The notes under the pieces are model-generated. The model was not told the origin of the DNA and searched no databases. It saw nothing but the letters and a program-made list of their open reading frames with translations. Below, piece after piece: positions 44,171 to 58,846 of a DNA stretch of 64,000 nucleotides. Numbering within the stretch: the stretch's first letter is position 1; every line of letters starts with the position of its first letter. The translations under genes were made by a program, and so were the position numbers. Source of the stretch: Centrapalus pauciflorus (Eukaryota > Streptophyta > Magnoliopsida > Asterales > Asteraceae); NCBI GenBank assembly GCA_020465985.1, contig JAANYP010007130.1, positions 97,130 to 161,129 of the forward strand, written 5' to 3'.

Positions 44171-45540
44171 TATATAAGTATAAACTGATCCCATGATGTT
44201 ATAGTATCATGTTAAGTCATAATTAAGTCAGATTATGGTCAAATATGTTCAATTAGGTGCTTCCGAGTCCTTTATGTCTTTAACGACCTTTTAATGCATA
44301 ATTTTGTATTTATGTGTTCATGAATGATCATACAAGCATACATATGCAATATTTATCCATATGGGGTGGTTTAACGTATACTTGATCATTCCATGACTTA
44401 CTTCGGTTCATGTTTGATTTTTTATCATTTCAAGCCTTATGGCTCACTTATATGGTGTCACATGTATATGTATCTCATTCATAGGCACTTCCATATTGTA
44501 TATACTTTCTATAGCACACTCGTAATACACCTTTAGGTTTCTTATATTCTCATTATCACCATACTTTAAGCCTAAATGGCAAGGCCAAAGGCCAAGGTAG
44601 TCAAGGCAAAAGACGAAGGAATTTAGGCCATGAACTACAGCCATTTGTTATGCGGTTTTAGAGCTTCTTTTTGCTGCTGTTACAGCTCATTTTGGGGACT
44701 TGACAACAGCCATAATATGGGCTAAGAACACGTTATTGGAGAGTCTAGAGGTTAGGGACAAAGGCTTAAAGAACTGGCCGAGGATTCTAGGGACTTTTCG
44801 ACCAAAGGCCAAGCCGTAAACGTGAGCTTTCGGGGCTGTTTGTGGTTATCTTTGCTGCTATTCTTGCAGCTATTAGAGCTCCTTTTTGGGGTTCTATAAC
44901 AGTCCCAATTCATGGTAATAACACACCATTAAAAGATCTAAACGTTCTGGCCAAAGACCAAAAGGTTCGGACTAGGAACAAAAGGCTTTTTGGCCAACGG
45001 CCAAGCCATCTTTAGACGCTTCATGGGACTGTTCGCAATTTCCCTTATCCAAACTCGATTTCCATCATTTTAACCACTTGAAAACTTACTTTTATGTCTT
45101 TGGATGATACTAATAACACATATATACACTTTTAACACAATAATTTAACCATCTCATCATTCAATTTTTTTGAACTTTACATAAATGAAAACGAATTCTA
45201 ATTTCATGGATTTCATTGTTTCTTGAATTATTATACTTGTAATTGCAGAAACTATATCACTTTACCATTTACATATAACTTTTGTGAGTCATCATCTCTA
45301 CTTTTGTGAGTCATCATCATAGAGCTCATCTTCATTAAGCCATGGGATTAATAGATTAAAAAGAGAAGAAAATGAATACATACATAAAGCTCCAAAACAT
45401 AATTATAGGGTTACCTTGAATTGTCTATGAATCTTGGACTCATCAAGATAAAAGGAGAGAAGCCCTCCGGCCCTAGGTTTCTTTCTCACTTCTAATTGTG
45501 CAGAGAATTTGGAAGTGAAGAAGTGAAGAAGTGAAGGAGG
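44171..45540 (-). mobile_element. LTR-like sequence, minus orientation
   Basis: Contains two diverged ~200-bp copies (about 44640-44840 and 44840-45050) with TTTGCTGCT, AAAGGCCAAGCC and CATTTTGGGG-like words. The end near 45480 reads on the minus strand as a CT-rich leader with GGGCCGGAGGGC. It is probably the promoter half of the LTR whose other half is copy B. No ORF with a domain. Confidence 0.45.
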
Positions 45541-45880
45541 CGACTCACGATTAGAGTAAAGGGTGTACTAACCTTTCCCAAACTCACCTTTCTGTACACG
45601 TCAGCGCCACATCAGCTTTTCTCTCTCCACCTTTTCCCACCTTTCTCCATCTTTCTAAGGTGGAAATACCAATCTTTCTATACCTTTCCATCTTTCATAA
45701 TTTTTTTAAATAAATTCATTTTAAGTAACAAAACAATTATTAGAAATAAAATAATTAATTTCATAAATATTTAAAAACTATTAGATAAACTAAACATTAA
45801 AAATTACCGAATTAAAATAAAAAAATACATAACAATAAATAAAAACTAAAATTACGAATGAACATTAAAAAAAATACAAA

Positions 45881-47139
45881 CTAGCCGTCTAAATTTGGTA
45901 TTTGGGCAAGTGCAATATGTTCCACAAGATCTGAGCGAAGGTTATTGTGTCTTTCCCGATTACGAATTTCCAATAACGTATTTTGATATACTACATTGGA
46001 AGCGGAATGTTGATTGGATGGAAGCTGGGTTTCTTGAAATGAACATATCGCGAATTCTTCGTCTTCTAAGATCATATTGTGTAATATGACACAAGCATAC
46101 ATGATGTTTCTAATTTTATTTGGGTGCCATGGTCGTGCGGGGTTGTTTAATATAGCAAAACGAGATTTGAGTACACCAAAAGCTCGTTCGATGTCTTTTC
46201 TTGCCGACTGTTGTGCTGCCTTGAATCTTTTTCGTTTGTCATCGGTTGGACACGAAAAAGCCTTCACAAAATTTGCCGACTCGAGATATATCCCGTCGGT
46301 TAGATAGTACACATGTTTGTATTGTGTTCCGTTAATAACAAAAGGAACAACCGGTGCGATCCCATTTAAAACGTCGTTGAATATTGGTGATTGAGTAACC
46401 ACATTGATGTCGTTGTTGGAACCCGCGACGCCAAAAAATGCATGCCAAATCCATAAATCTTGTGATGCAACCGCTTCCAACATAATTGTCGGATATTGGT
46501 GATCGCCTCGCATATATTGTCCTCGCCATTATGTAGGGCAATTTCTCCATGCCCAATGTGTATAGTCGATGCTGCCAAGCATTGCACGTAATCCATGTTT
46601 TGCTTCATGGAACGCGTACAAATGATGAACATCAGATTCAGTCGGTCTATGCAAATATATTCATCTGTATAGCTGAATAATTCCCTTACAGAATTCTTGA
46701 AAGCTTTCACGCGAAGTTCTTTCAGACATAAAAAGAGAGTCGTCAATCGAATCAAGCACCATGCCATATGCGAGTTGTCGAATAGCTGATGTGCATTTTT
46801 GTATGCAGTAAATCCCCTTCTACCTCGAGCATCCCATCGCAAGGTAAAAAATTTAAAATGTTGCTCCATATCGTAAACTATTCGTAGGAATAGTTCTTTG
46901 CACATCCGGAACCTCCTTCTGAAAATATCATCTCCATAGAGAGGATTTTCAGTAAAATAATTACGCATTAGACGTTCATTTGCAGCTGCTCGGTCTCTCC
47001 GAATTGCAATTCTTCGTCTAGGTTGATTAATTTGCGCAGAGCTGGCATTTAAAAATGCTGCAAAGACTTGTTGATAATGTTGAGATTCGTCTTCCGATGA
47101 CTCTTCGGTTATGAGTGTGACGACGAAGATGTATACGGT
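45881..47139 (-). pseudogene. PIF/Harbinger transposase, broken
   Basis: The DDE nuclease of a Harbinger element. The C-terminal frame (46513 to 45881, 210 codons) has MRGDHQYPTIMLEAVASQDL, WIWHAFFGVAGSNNDINV, YYLTDGIYLESANF (second Asp) and SARKDIERAFGVLKSRF (Glu). Upstream in the same frame, past a TAA at 46529-46531, is MLGSIDYTHWAWRNCPT with the first Asp. The N-terminal part (RRRIAIRRDRAAANERL, FRRRFRMCKELFLRI) is in another frame; the break is near 46805. The Gypsy LTR begins only ~75 bases beyond. A left terminus may be AGGGTGTACTAACC at 45560 after TAA. Confidence 0.88.
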
Positions 47140-47214
47140 TCCATCACAATAAAAATAAAATTGTGAATGATAGTAAAATATAAAGTTGAGAGGTGTATGA
47201 AAATTAAGATTGAA
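47140..47214 (-). other. Remaining 5' flank of Harbinger transposase
   Basis: AT-rich sequence between the transposase start region and the Gypsy LTR. Its right side ends TTGAA, the candidate target site of the Gypsy insertion. Confidence 0.4.
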
Positions 47215-50206
<2,992 letters not shown>

Positions 50207-50208
<2 letters not shown>

Positions 50209-50222
50209 ATATCAGAGCCAGG
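50207..50222 (+). other. Gypsy primer-binding site
   Basis: ATATCAGAGCCAGG, matching the tRNA-Met complement TGGTATCAGAGCCAGG except its first bases. Follows the LTR end immediately. Confidence 0.7.
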
Positions 50223-50483
50223 TTTGGTTTAAGTGAATTAAGTACCTTTTTGGTACTTAGTCTTAAACCGTAGGATGCATGATCACTATTAGTTTAGGTT
50301 GTGATTTTACGAGTTCAACTCTACCCTGATGGCCTAGGAAATTGGGAATGGTTAAGATAGGACTTAAACTGTAACTTTCATAAATATATAACATGCACCC
50401 TTATGAGCAAATCGTAGATTAATCAAACATGTAAAACATAACGAATTCTTAATTTAACTCATAAAAATTTAATTTTCAGCACC

Positions 50484-51584
50484 ATGGCTGATGACGAGAG
50501 CCACAGTCATCCACGCGATGAGCAAGTTATCGTGGAGTCAGAGGATATAGAGCATTCTGACGGGGAGCACGAGGATGAGAATGACTTACATGATGACATT
50601 GGACCCGAGGGAGAGCCGTTGACCCCTCGTGAGACCTGGATGATGAAGTACATGACCCGTTATGTACGAGATGTTATGGATGAGAGTCGCGCGGAGGTGC
50701 AGCAGGGTTTTCAGGAGATTCGTGACTTGATTGCTTCATCCCGATCTGATGCGGGAAATCCTTTGGTATCTGCTCCTGCTGGCGGAGGTAATACTGTGGG
50801 GACTGAGACTGGCGGACGACGATCTGATCGTGCTTCGTTCAAGGCCTTTAAGGGGTCTGGGGCGAAAGAGTTTGATGGGACCATGGAGCCTATGAAGGCT
50901 CTGGAGTGGCTCGAGTGTTCAGAGAGGGCATTTCGCCTGAGTCACTGTTTAGAGACTGATATGGTAGAGTATGCCGCGGGGATGCTAGTGGGCCCAGCGT
51001 TGACTTGGTGGAAAAATACTTCGAGGGCTATTGGTTCCGATCTGGTGGGGGCGATGACTTGGGCTCAGTTCAGGCAGAGATTCCAGGATCAGTACTGTCC
51101 AGCTGACTTGACGAGGGAGATTGAGAGACAGTTTCTAGCTTTACGACAGGAGGGTTTGACAGTTCAGGAGTATGAGGCTGCGTTCAGGGAGAAATCCCAA
51201 TTTGTGACCAGATATGCAATGGATGAGGAGACGAGAGTAGACATGTTTGTGACGGGGCTTCGATCTGAGATTAAAGAGTTTGTGGAGATGCAGAGTTATA
51301 AGACTCTTGAGGAGGCAGCTATGAGTGCGCGAAAGCGCGAGCGGACGTTGGTGGGTCCTACTTCTACTTCTTTTTTGATGCCACCTCCCAAGAGGTCTCG
51401 ATCTGAGGGTTCATTTCAGAGATTTCAGCCTAGATCATCGGGTTCATCAGCTGGGGCTTCTAGGGGATTTTCTTCTGGGTCATCTGTGCCGAGGAGATTT
51501 GCTCCTCAGGGTTCTGGTCAGTTATATCAGGCTACATCTGGATCTCAGGGTTCATCTTTTTCTCGACCTCAGCAGCAGCAGTAG
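50484..51584 (+). pseudogene. Gypsy gag
   Basis: 366 codons from MADDESHSH to a TAG. An acidic N-terminus (~1-50), then the retrotransposon gag capsid core: FKGSGAKEFDGTMEPMKAL (~124), MLVGPALTWWKNTSRA, WAQFRQRFQDQYCP, RQEGLTVQEYEAAFREKS, FVTGLRSEIKEFV. The stop follows a Gln run and replaces a CAG-type codon; the same frame continues with zinc knuckles. Confidence 0.9.
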
Positions 51585-52568
51585 AGATCGCAGTCCCAGG
51601 CACCGCGAGATTGTCGAAGATGTGGCAGAAGACATTCGGGGACTTGTAGCGGGGTATCTACAGGGTGTCGAGCATGTGGCGATTCACGGCATGTTCGGGC
51701 TAACTGTCCGAAGTTTCCACTTACTTGTTATGATTGCGGGGGATCTGGACACATGGCGAGGGATTGCACTCGTAGGGGGCAGAGACAGAGTATAAGTGGT
51801 AGTATTGCATCAGCGAGCCGCCCAGCTACAGGACAGACTCAGACTAGGAGAGACGACACTGTTAGAGTTCCAGCTCGTGCTTTTTAGATCACGGCAGAGG
51901 AGGCCCGCGAGACACCTGACGTGGTTACTGGTATCTTTTTACTTAACACCTTACCTACTCGTGTGTTATTTGACTCTGGTGCGAACCGTTCTTTTATATT
52001 TGTTGCATTTGCACATCATCTGAGTGTTTCACCTTCTGTGCTACCTGTTCCCATATCTGTTGAGACCGCGAATGGGTCAGTTGTGATGATTTCTGATATT
52101 TATTTGGGTTGCATGCTTAGTCTTGAGGAGCGTACTTCTACTATTGATCTTGTACCTATGATTATTGGGGGGTTTGATGTGATTGTGGGCATGGATTGGC
52201 TGGCTGCCAATAATGCACACATTGTTTGCTCGAGGCACATGGTTCGTATTCCGAGTGAGCAGGGTAGGGATATTTGTATTTATGGTGAGAGACGACGGGG
52301 TGATTTGGGGTTGATGTCTATGGTTAGGGCTCGTCGTTATATGACGCGGGGTTGTGAGTCCTTCGTTGCTTATGTCGTTGATACGAGTGAAGTAAAGAAG
52401 ACTACGGCTGATGTTCCGATAGTGCGCGAGTTTGCTGACGTGTTTCCCGAGGAGTTGCCTGGTTTACCTCCCGTGAGGGAAGTGGAGTTCCGTATTGATA
52501 TTGTACCGGGTGCAGCACCGATTGCTCGTGCGCCGTACCGTTTAGACCTGCTGAAATGCAGGAGATGA
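51585..52568 (+). pseudogene. Gypsy nucleocapsid and protease
   Basis: In the gag frame: three knuckles, CRRCGRRHSGTC, CRACGDSRHVRANC and CYDCGGSGHMARDC. A second TAG (51885-51887) follows. Then comes the aspartic protease, LFDSGANRSFIF (Asp codon 51972-51974) and VGMDWLAANNAHIVC, and the linker to RT (FPEELPGLPPVREVEF). The frame shifts by one base near 52545 just before the RT domain. Confidence 0.9.
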
Positions 52569-53134
52569 TGTCCCAGATTCAAGAGTTGTTGGATAGAGGC
52601 TTTATTAGACCGAGCACTTCACCTTGGGGTGCTCCGGTTTTGTTCGTTAAGAAGAAGGATGGTAGTTTTCGCATGTGCATCGACTACCGTGAGCTGAATA
52701 AGGTGACTGTGAAGAACAAGTATCCATTGCCGCGTATAGACGACCTGTTTGATCAGTTGCAAGGTGCTAGTTGTTTCTCCAAGATCGATTTGAGATCTGG
52801 CTATCATCAGTTGAGGGTTCATGGCGATGACATTCCCAAGACTGCTTTCACGACCCGTTATGGTCACTCCGAGTTTTTGGTGATGCCTTTTGGCTTAACC
52901 AATGCTCCGGCAGCATTCATGGATATGATGAATAGAGTTTGTCGACCGATGCTTGATCGATCTGTCATTGTATTCATTGATGACATTCTGGTTTATTCTA
53001 AGTCTGACGCTGATCATGCCGTACATTTGAGACAGTTGCTAGAATTGCTGAGGAAGGAGAAGCTCTACGGCAAATTTTCCAAGTGTGAATTTTGGTTGCC
53101 GAAGGTATATTTATTGATTTATTCTCGAGTCTAA
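52556..53134 (+). pseudogene. Gypsy reverse transcriptase, N-terminal part
   Basis: GFIRPSTSPWGAPVLFVKKK, DGSFRMCIDYRELNKVT, KIDLRSGYHQLRV, MPFGLTNAPAAFMDMMN and FIDDILVYSK (catalytic Asp pair 52979-52984) are all intact. The frame runs into an intron-like insertion at 53105, then reaches a stop. Confidence 0.93.
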
Positions 53135-53173
53135 TTCCTTTGTGAATCTAACTTTTCTTTGTTGAGTTATCAG
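53105..53173 (+). other. Intron-like 69-nt insertion in RT
   Basis: Begins GTATAT after CCGAAG and ends TTATCAG before GTTCAGTTTCTTGG. Contains in-frame stops, TCTAAC-type branch candidates and a T-rich tract. Removing it joins the conserved KCEFWLPK to VQFLGHTISG in the same frame. Confidence 0.6.
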
Positions 53174-54559
53174 GTTCAGTTTCTTGGTCACACAATTAGT
53201 GGCGAGGGTGTATTTGTTGATCAGACGAAGATCGAGGCTATTCGAAATTGGGGACAACCCCGGAATGCTTCAGAGATTCATAGTTTTCTTGGTCTGGCAG
53301 GTTATTATCGGCGTTTTATTCGTGATTTCTCTAAGATCGCAGTGCCGATGAGTGAGATGACGAGAAAGAATGTGAGATTTGTTTGGGGTGAGCCGCAGGA
53401 GCAAGCTTTTCAGGAGCTGAAGCGATGTTTGAGTAAGGCTCCGATTCTTTCCTTTCCAGAGGGCAATGAGGATTTCGTTGTTTATAGTGATGCATCTTTA
53501 CACGGCCTGGGGTGTGTTTTGATGCAACCGGGGAGAGTGATCGCTTACGCCTCGAGACAGCTGAAGGTTCACGAGAGGAACTACCCGACTCATGATTTAG
53601 AGTTGGCGGCAGTGGTGTTCGCGTTGAAATTATGGAGACATTATTTATATGGCACGAGATGTCAGCTTTTCACCGATCATAAGAGCCTGAAGTACATCTT
53701 CGACCAGAAGGAGCTGAATATGAGACAGCAGCGTGCCATGAAGTTGATTAAGGACTATGATTGTGAGATCCTTTACCATCCTGGTAAAGCAAATGTAGTC
53801 GCTGATGCGCTAAGTCGTAAGTCCTATTCTGGTGTATTGTGTTGTGTGACGGCACGTCCTCCTGCGAAAGACTCTATGATTGCAGATCTTTTGAGATATC
53901 AGTCTGAGGCGTCATTGGCGGAGCATCTGAAGTCTGAGCGAATGGTTGGCTATATAGAGCGTCTTTCTCCTGATAGTCGCGGGGTATTGATGTTTGATTC
54001 GCGGATTTGGATTCCTAGACTCGGTGGTTTGTTGGATATTTTGTTGGCTGAGGCTCATAATTCTCGATTATCTGTCCACCATGGTACTACGAAGATGTAT
54101 CGTGACTTACGTTATGATTTTTGGTGGCCCGGCTTGAAGCGGGACGTCGGTCGATTCGTTGAGCAGTGTACTACTTGTTTGCAAGTGAAGGCCGAGCATC
54201 AGAAGCCATATGGTAGTTTACAGCCTTTACCTATTCCGCAGTGGAAGTGGGAGGAGATTGCGATGGATTTTGTCACTAAGCTCCCGAAGACACAACGACA
54301 GCATGACTCGATATGGGTTGTAGTTGACCGACTTACGAAGAGCGCGCATTTCATTCCAGTTAGGGAGAACTATTCGATGGATCGGTGGGCACAAATTTAT
54401 ATAGACGAGGTCATTGCTAGACATGGGGTGCCTAAGAAGATAATGTCTGATCGAGATTCGCGGTTTACTTCTCGGTTTTGGCAGAGCTTACAGAACGAGC
54501 TGGGTACGCGTGTTACTCTTAGCACGGCGTTTCACCCACAGACCGATGGCCAGAGCTAG
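53159..54559 (+). pseudogene. Gypsy RT end, RNase H and integrase
   Basis: From VQFLGHTISGEGV, AGYYRRFIRDFSKIA (end of RT), YSDASLHGLGCVLMQ, RNYPTHDLELAAVVFALKLW, TDHKSLKYIF (RNase H), to the integrase HHCC zinc domain (HHGTTKMYRDL, FVEQCTTCLQVK), core Asp in MDFVTKLP, and SDRDSRFTSRFW. The frame ends TDGQS-TAG at 54557-54559, exactly 35 residues after the second Asp, where the third catalytic residue (Glu) is expected. Confidence 0.92.
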
Positions 54560-54583
54560 CGTACGATACAGACTCTTTAGGAT

Positions 54584-55309
54584 ATGCTACGAGCATGCGT
54601 GTTAGAGTTCGGTGGGAACTGGGATGCTCATTTGCCGTTGATCGAGTTTTCTTATAATAACTCGCATCATTCTTCTATCGGCATGGCACCGTTCGAGGCG
54701 TTGTGTGGTCGTAGGTGTCGTACACCCACATGTTGGCGAGAGGTGGGTGAGAGACCTATTGGCGGACCCAAGCTATTGCAGATTGCGCACGACAAGATTC
54801 AGATTATTCGTGAACGATTGAGGGCTGCTCAGGATCGACAGAAGATGTATTCAGATAAGCGGCATCGACCAGTGGAGCTTGAGGTTGGTAGCTTTGTGAT
54901 GTTGAAGGTGTCGCCCTGGAAGGGTATTATGAGGTTCGGCAAGAGGGGCAAGCTTAGCCCTAGATTTATTGGGCCCTATCGGATTTCAGAGCGTATTGGT
55001 GCACATGCATACCGATTGGATTTTCCACCAGAGCTAGCCGGTGTGCACGATGTCTTTCATGTCAGCTATTTGCGAAAATGTTTGAAGAATGCCGAAGAGA
55101 TGGTGCCAACTCAGGATGTTCAGATTGATCAGCGACTCAGATATGTCGAGGAGCCCGTACAAATAGTTGATGAGAAGATCAGCAAGTTGAGGAATCGACA
55201 GATAGAGATGGTCTTAGTGAAATGGCGACATCACCGTGGACCGAATTATACGTGGGAGCCAAAGACGGAGATGATGGTGAAATACCCCGATCTGTTCAAA
55301 TCTACATGA
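54584..55309 (+). pseudogene. Gypsy integrase C-terminus with chromodomain
   Basis: Same frame as the preceding part, past a second TAG (54578-54580): IEFSYNNSHHSSIGMAPFEA, WKGIMRFGKRGKLSPRFIGP, VHDVFHVSYLRKC (GPY/F-type module), then the chromodomain RYVEEPVQIVDEKI, VLVKWRHHRGPNYTWEP. Chromodomains of this type direct integration toward marked chromatin. Confidence 0.92.
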
Positions 55310-55344
55310 TCTCGAGGACGAGATCAATCCAACTTGTAGGAGAT

Positions 55345-55508
55345 TGTAACACCCGCTAATTTTGAGGTAAATAATTAAATTTTAGTCGTTTAACTTAAAT
55401 GTTAACTCGAGAAAATATGATTTAAAACATCATCATATTCTTGATTTATACACACACACACACACACTTATAAAATTATTAGTTGTATAAATGAATATAG
55501 TGTGTAGA

Positions 55509-55582
<74 letters not shown>

Positions 55583-57125
55583 CAATAAAAAATAATAATA
55601 AAAAGATAAATATATGCATGCATACACATGCATCAAAAGCATCATCATCATCATCTAACCCTTTTTCATATGTTATATATATGAAACCCTGCACTATTTT
55701 TCTTAACACCACAAAACACACACATACATTGTTGAATATAAATTTTTGGCTGGAAAATTAGAGTTGGATCAACAACAATCATCATCATCACCTTATTATT
55801 GAGGTAATACCCTAAAACTTCATTTATCCCATTCTTTTTCTTCCTATATGATTAAGGAATGTTTTGATCAATGAAATTTATATTAGTGTATAAATTGATA
55901 AGAAACTTGATAATACATTGTGTATCTGAAAATAAATGGTTAATATAACCATATTCTTCATTTTTTTATGCTTAAAAAGCTTCAAAGAGCATCAATGGTG
56001 AGACTAACGGTATAAATTTTTTTGAATCCGAAAATTTATGTAGAAAAGCTTAAAATATGGATATAATTAAGTTTTGAATATTATTTTGGGGTTTAATTTC
56101 GGATTTGACATCAATAGAATGGTTTCAAAGATTTTGGAGTTTGAGAGAAATCTAGGAAATAGAGGTTTGATTGGAATGAGAATGTGTGTCATTAAAAGAA
56201 ATCGGCCAGCAAGTGAGTAGCCGGAGCAGGCGGCGGCGCCGTCGCTGCTCGGCGACTGGTTGTCGACGGCAAGCAGCAGCCATGGTTGCGGTTGCTCTGC
56301 CCCTCTGTCCGATCCCTATTCCTCAGCTGGTTTCGTTTCCGGCTTCATTGAGAAGAGAATAGGAGAGATGTGTGTGTGTGTGATCGGAGCCGCGTTGGCC
56401 GGCACCGGTATAATCCCTCCTGGCCGGCGCTGCATTTTTTTTCTGTTTCTTCTGGTTGTCTGCGCATGGGAAAGAGAAAGAGGCTCCAGCTTCTTTTCTT
56501 AATTTCATTGTTATTTATTTTGTTTATTTATTTATTATTATTTTTTTTCACCTTTTTGTTCCAGCCAAGAAAGAAAATAAAAGCAGGGACTACAATTGGT
56601 TGACCGAATTGAGTTTCAAAATAATATCTAATTGGAGGTTGAATTTTTGTTTTTGTTCTTTTTCTATTATGTTGTCTGCACCTAGAGGGATGAAAAGAAA
56701 GGATTCCTTTCTTTATTTATATCACTTCTCTTTTTCTTTTATGTTCTAGCCGAAATGGGGGGCAGGGACCATTTATGGTTAAACTGGTTGGGGCAAATGT
56801 CAAATGAGGGTAATTAGGTTAGATTTTTGGGTTGGGCTCTTTTCTCAAATTTATAATTGATGTGGGCTGTTTCCATTTTTTTGTTATTTTGTTGGCCTTG
56901 TTAATTTAAGAGTTGGTTTTGTTTTATTTTTAAGATTCAATGGGCTATTAAATCTTTTGTTCTTTTCCTTTCTAATCTTGTTATTTAAGGGTGGGTTTGT
57001 TTCTTTTCATTCTAAATTGGGCTAAACTAAATAGATTAGAATTTAAAGGTTAGTTTTGGTTGGTTGTAATATTTCTTCTAAATATTTAATTGGATTCAAT
57101 TGTTTAGTTAATTTGGACATTTAAT
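55345..57125 (+). repeat. Gypsy 3' LTR, truncated
   Basis: Matches the 5' LTR from its first base for ~1.78 kb with small indels, mainly in microsatellites. Similarity stops at GGACATTTAAT (57125). The last ~1.2 kb of the LTR is absent or displaced. Confidence 0.88.
55512..55580. repeat. (TA)n microsatellite in right LTR
   Basis: About 69 bases of TA, corresponding in place to the tract in the left LTR. Confidence 0.95.

Positions 57126-57973
<848 letters not shown>

Positions 57974-58047
<74 letters not shown>
57974..58047. repeat. (TA)n microsatellite, right of TIR element
   Basis: About 74 bases of TA. Confidence 0.95.
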
Positions 58048-58050
<3 letters not shown>

Positions 58051-58083
58051 CTCGTTTATCTATTTATAGTTTTGTAAAGTAAT

Positions 58084-58773
58084 TGTTGGGAAATAGTTTA
58101 AGTATACTCAAGCTGTTAGTTAGACTTCTCATACTGTTAGTAGAATTTCTGTGTAAGTACAAAGTTCATGCTGCTAGTTGAAGAAACTCGAGCTGCCAGT
58201 ATAAAAGTTCAAGCTGCCAGAGCAAAATAACTCAAGCTGCTCAGTTCATGCTGCCAAGTCATTCAAGCTGCTCAACAGTTTCATAAACAGAATGTGCTGA
58301 TTTTCAGGGAAGATATCTACAAGAAGATTCCAGCATATCTACTATCAGAGAAGTCATAGTCCTTCAAGGAAACACGTCCATAAAGCAATATAAATAGACA
58401 GAAGATTGTATAGAAGATATACGCATAGAATAAGAGTTTTCTGCATATTTTGAGTCTGTAATTGCTTTATTGTTCAAGTTTTCTTAAGCCTCTAAGGTTG
58501 TAAAACCCTAAGAACAGTTTGTGTTCTTCGTCTAATCAAAACAGATTAGAGGTGATTGTAATCAGTGAATTCAGCAATACAAACAGTCTTGATTACTTCT
58601 TATGTTTTATGCTATTATTGATTCTGAAAGTTTTTGTCAAAATAATTAAGTGTTATTCCGCAAACTTCTTAATTAAACTTTGATTCAAAGCAAGATTATT
58701 GATTTATACTCTGATAAATTCAAATCAGTTAATATTGGTTATTCATAATTTTCATAAGTTATAGATCCTGACA
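58084..58773 (+). repeat. 5' LTR of SIRE-like Copia element
   Basis: Starts TGTTGGGAAATAG, ends CCTGACA; followed by AG and the primer-binding site. Contains a TATA box and an array of CTCAAGCTGCCAG-like motifs in its first 190 bases. The 3' LTR is outside the window. Confidence 0.85.
58389..58397 (+). promoter_or_regulatory. TATA box in SIRE-like LTR
   Basis: TATAAATAG about 120 bases after the motif array, positioned to start the element's transcript. Confidence 0.6.
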
Positions 58774-58775
58774 AG

Positions 58776-58791
58776 TGGTATCAGAGCCAGG
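58776..58791 (+). other. Primer-binding site (initiator tRNA-Met)
   Basis: TGGTATCAGAGCCAGG, a perfect complement of the plant initiator tRNA-Met 3' end, two bases after the LTR. Confidence 0.9.
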
Positions 58792-58846
58792 TTGTTCTTT
58801 GTTTTTCAAAGTCGAAAACTTTCTTTCAAATTTTTAATCTTTTTCA

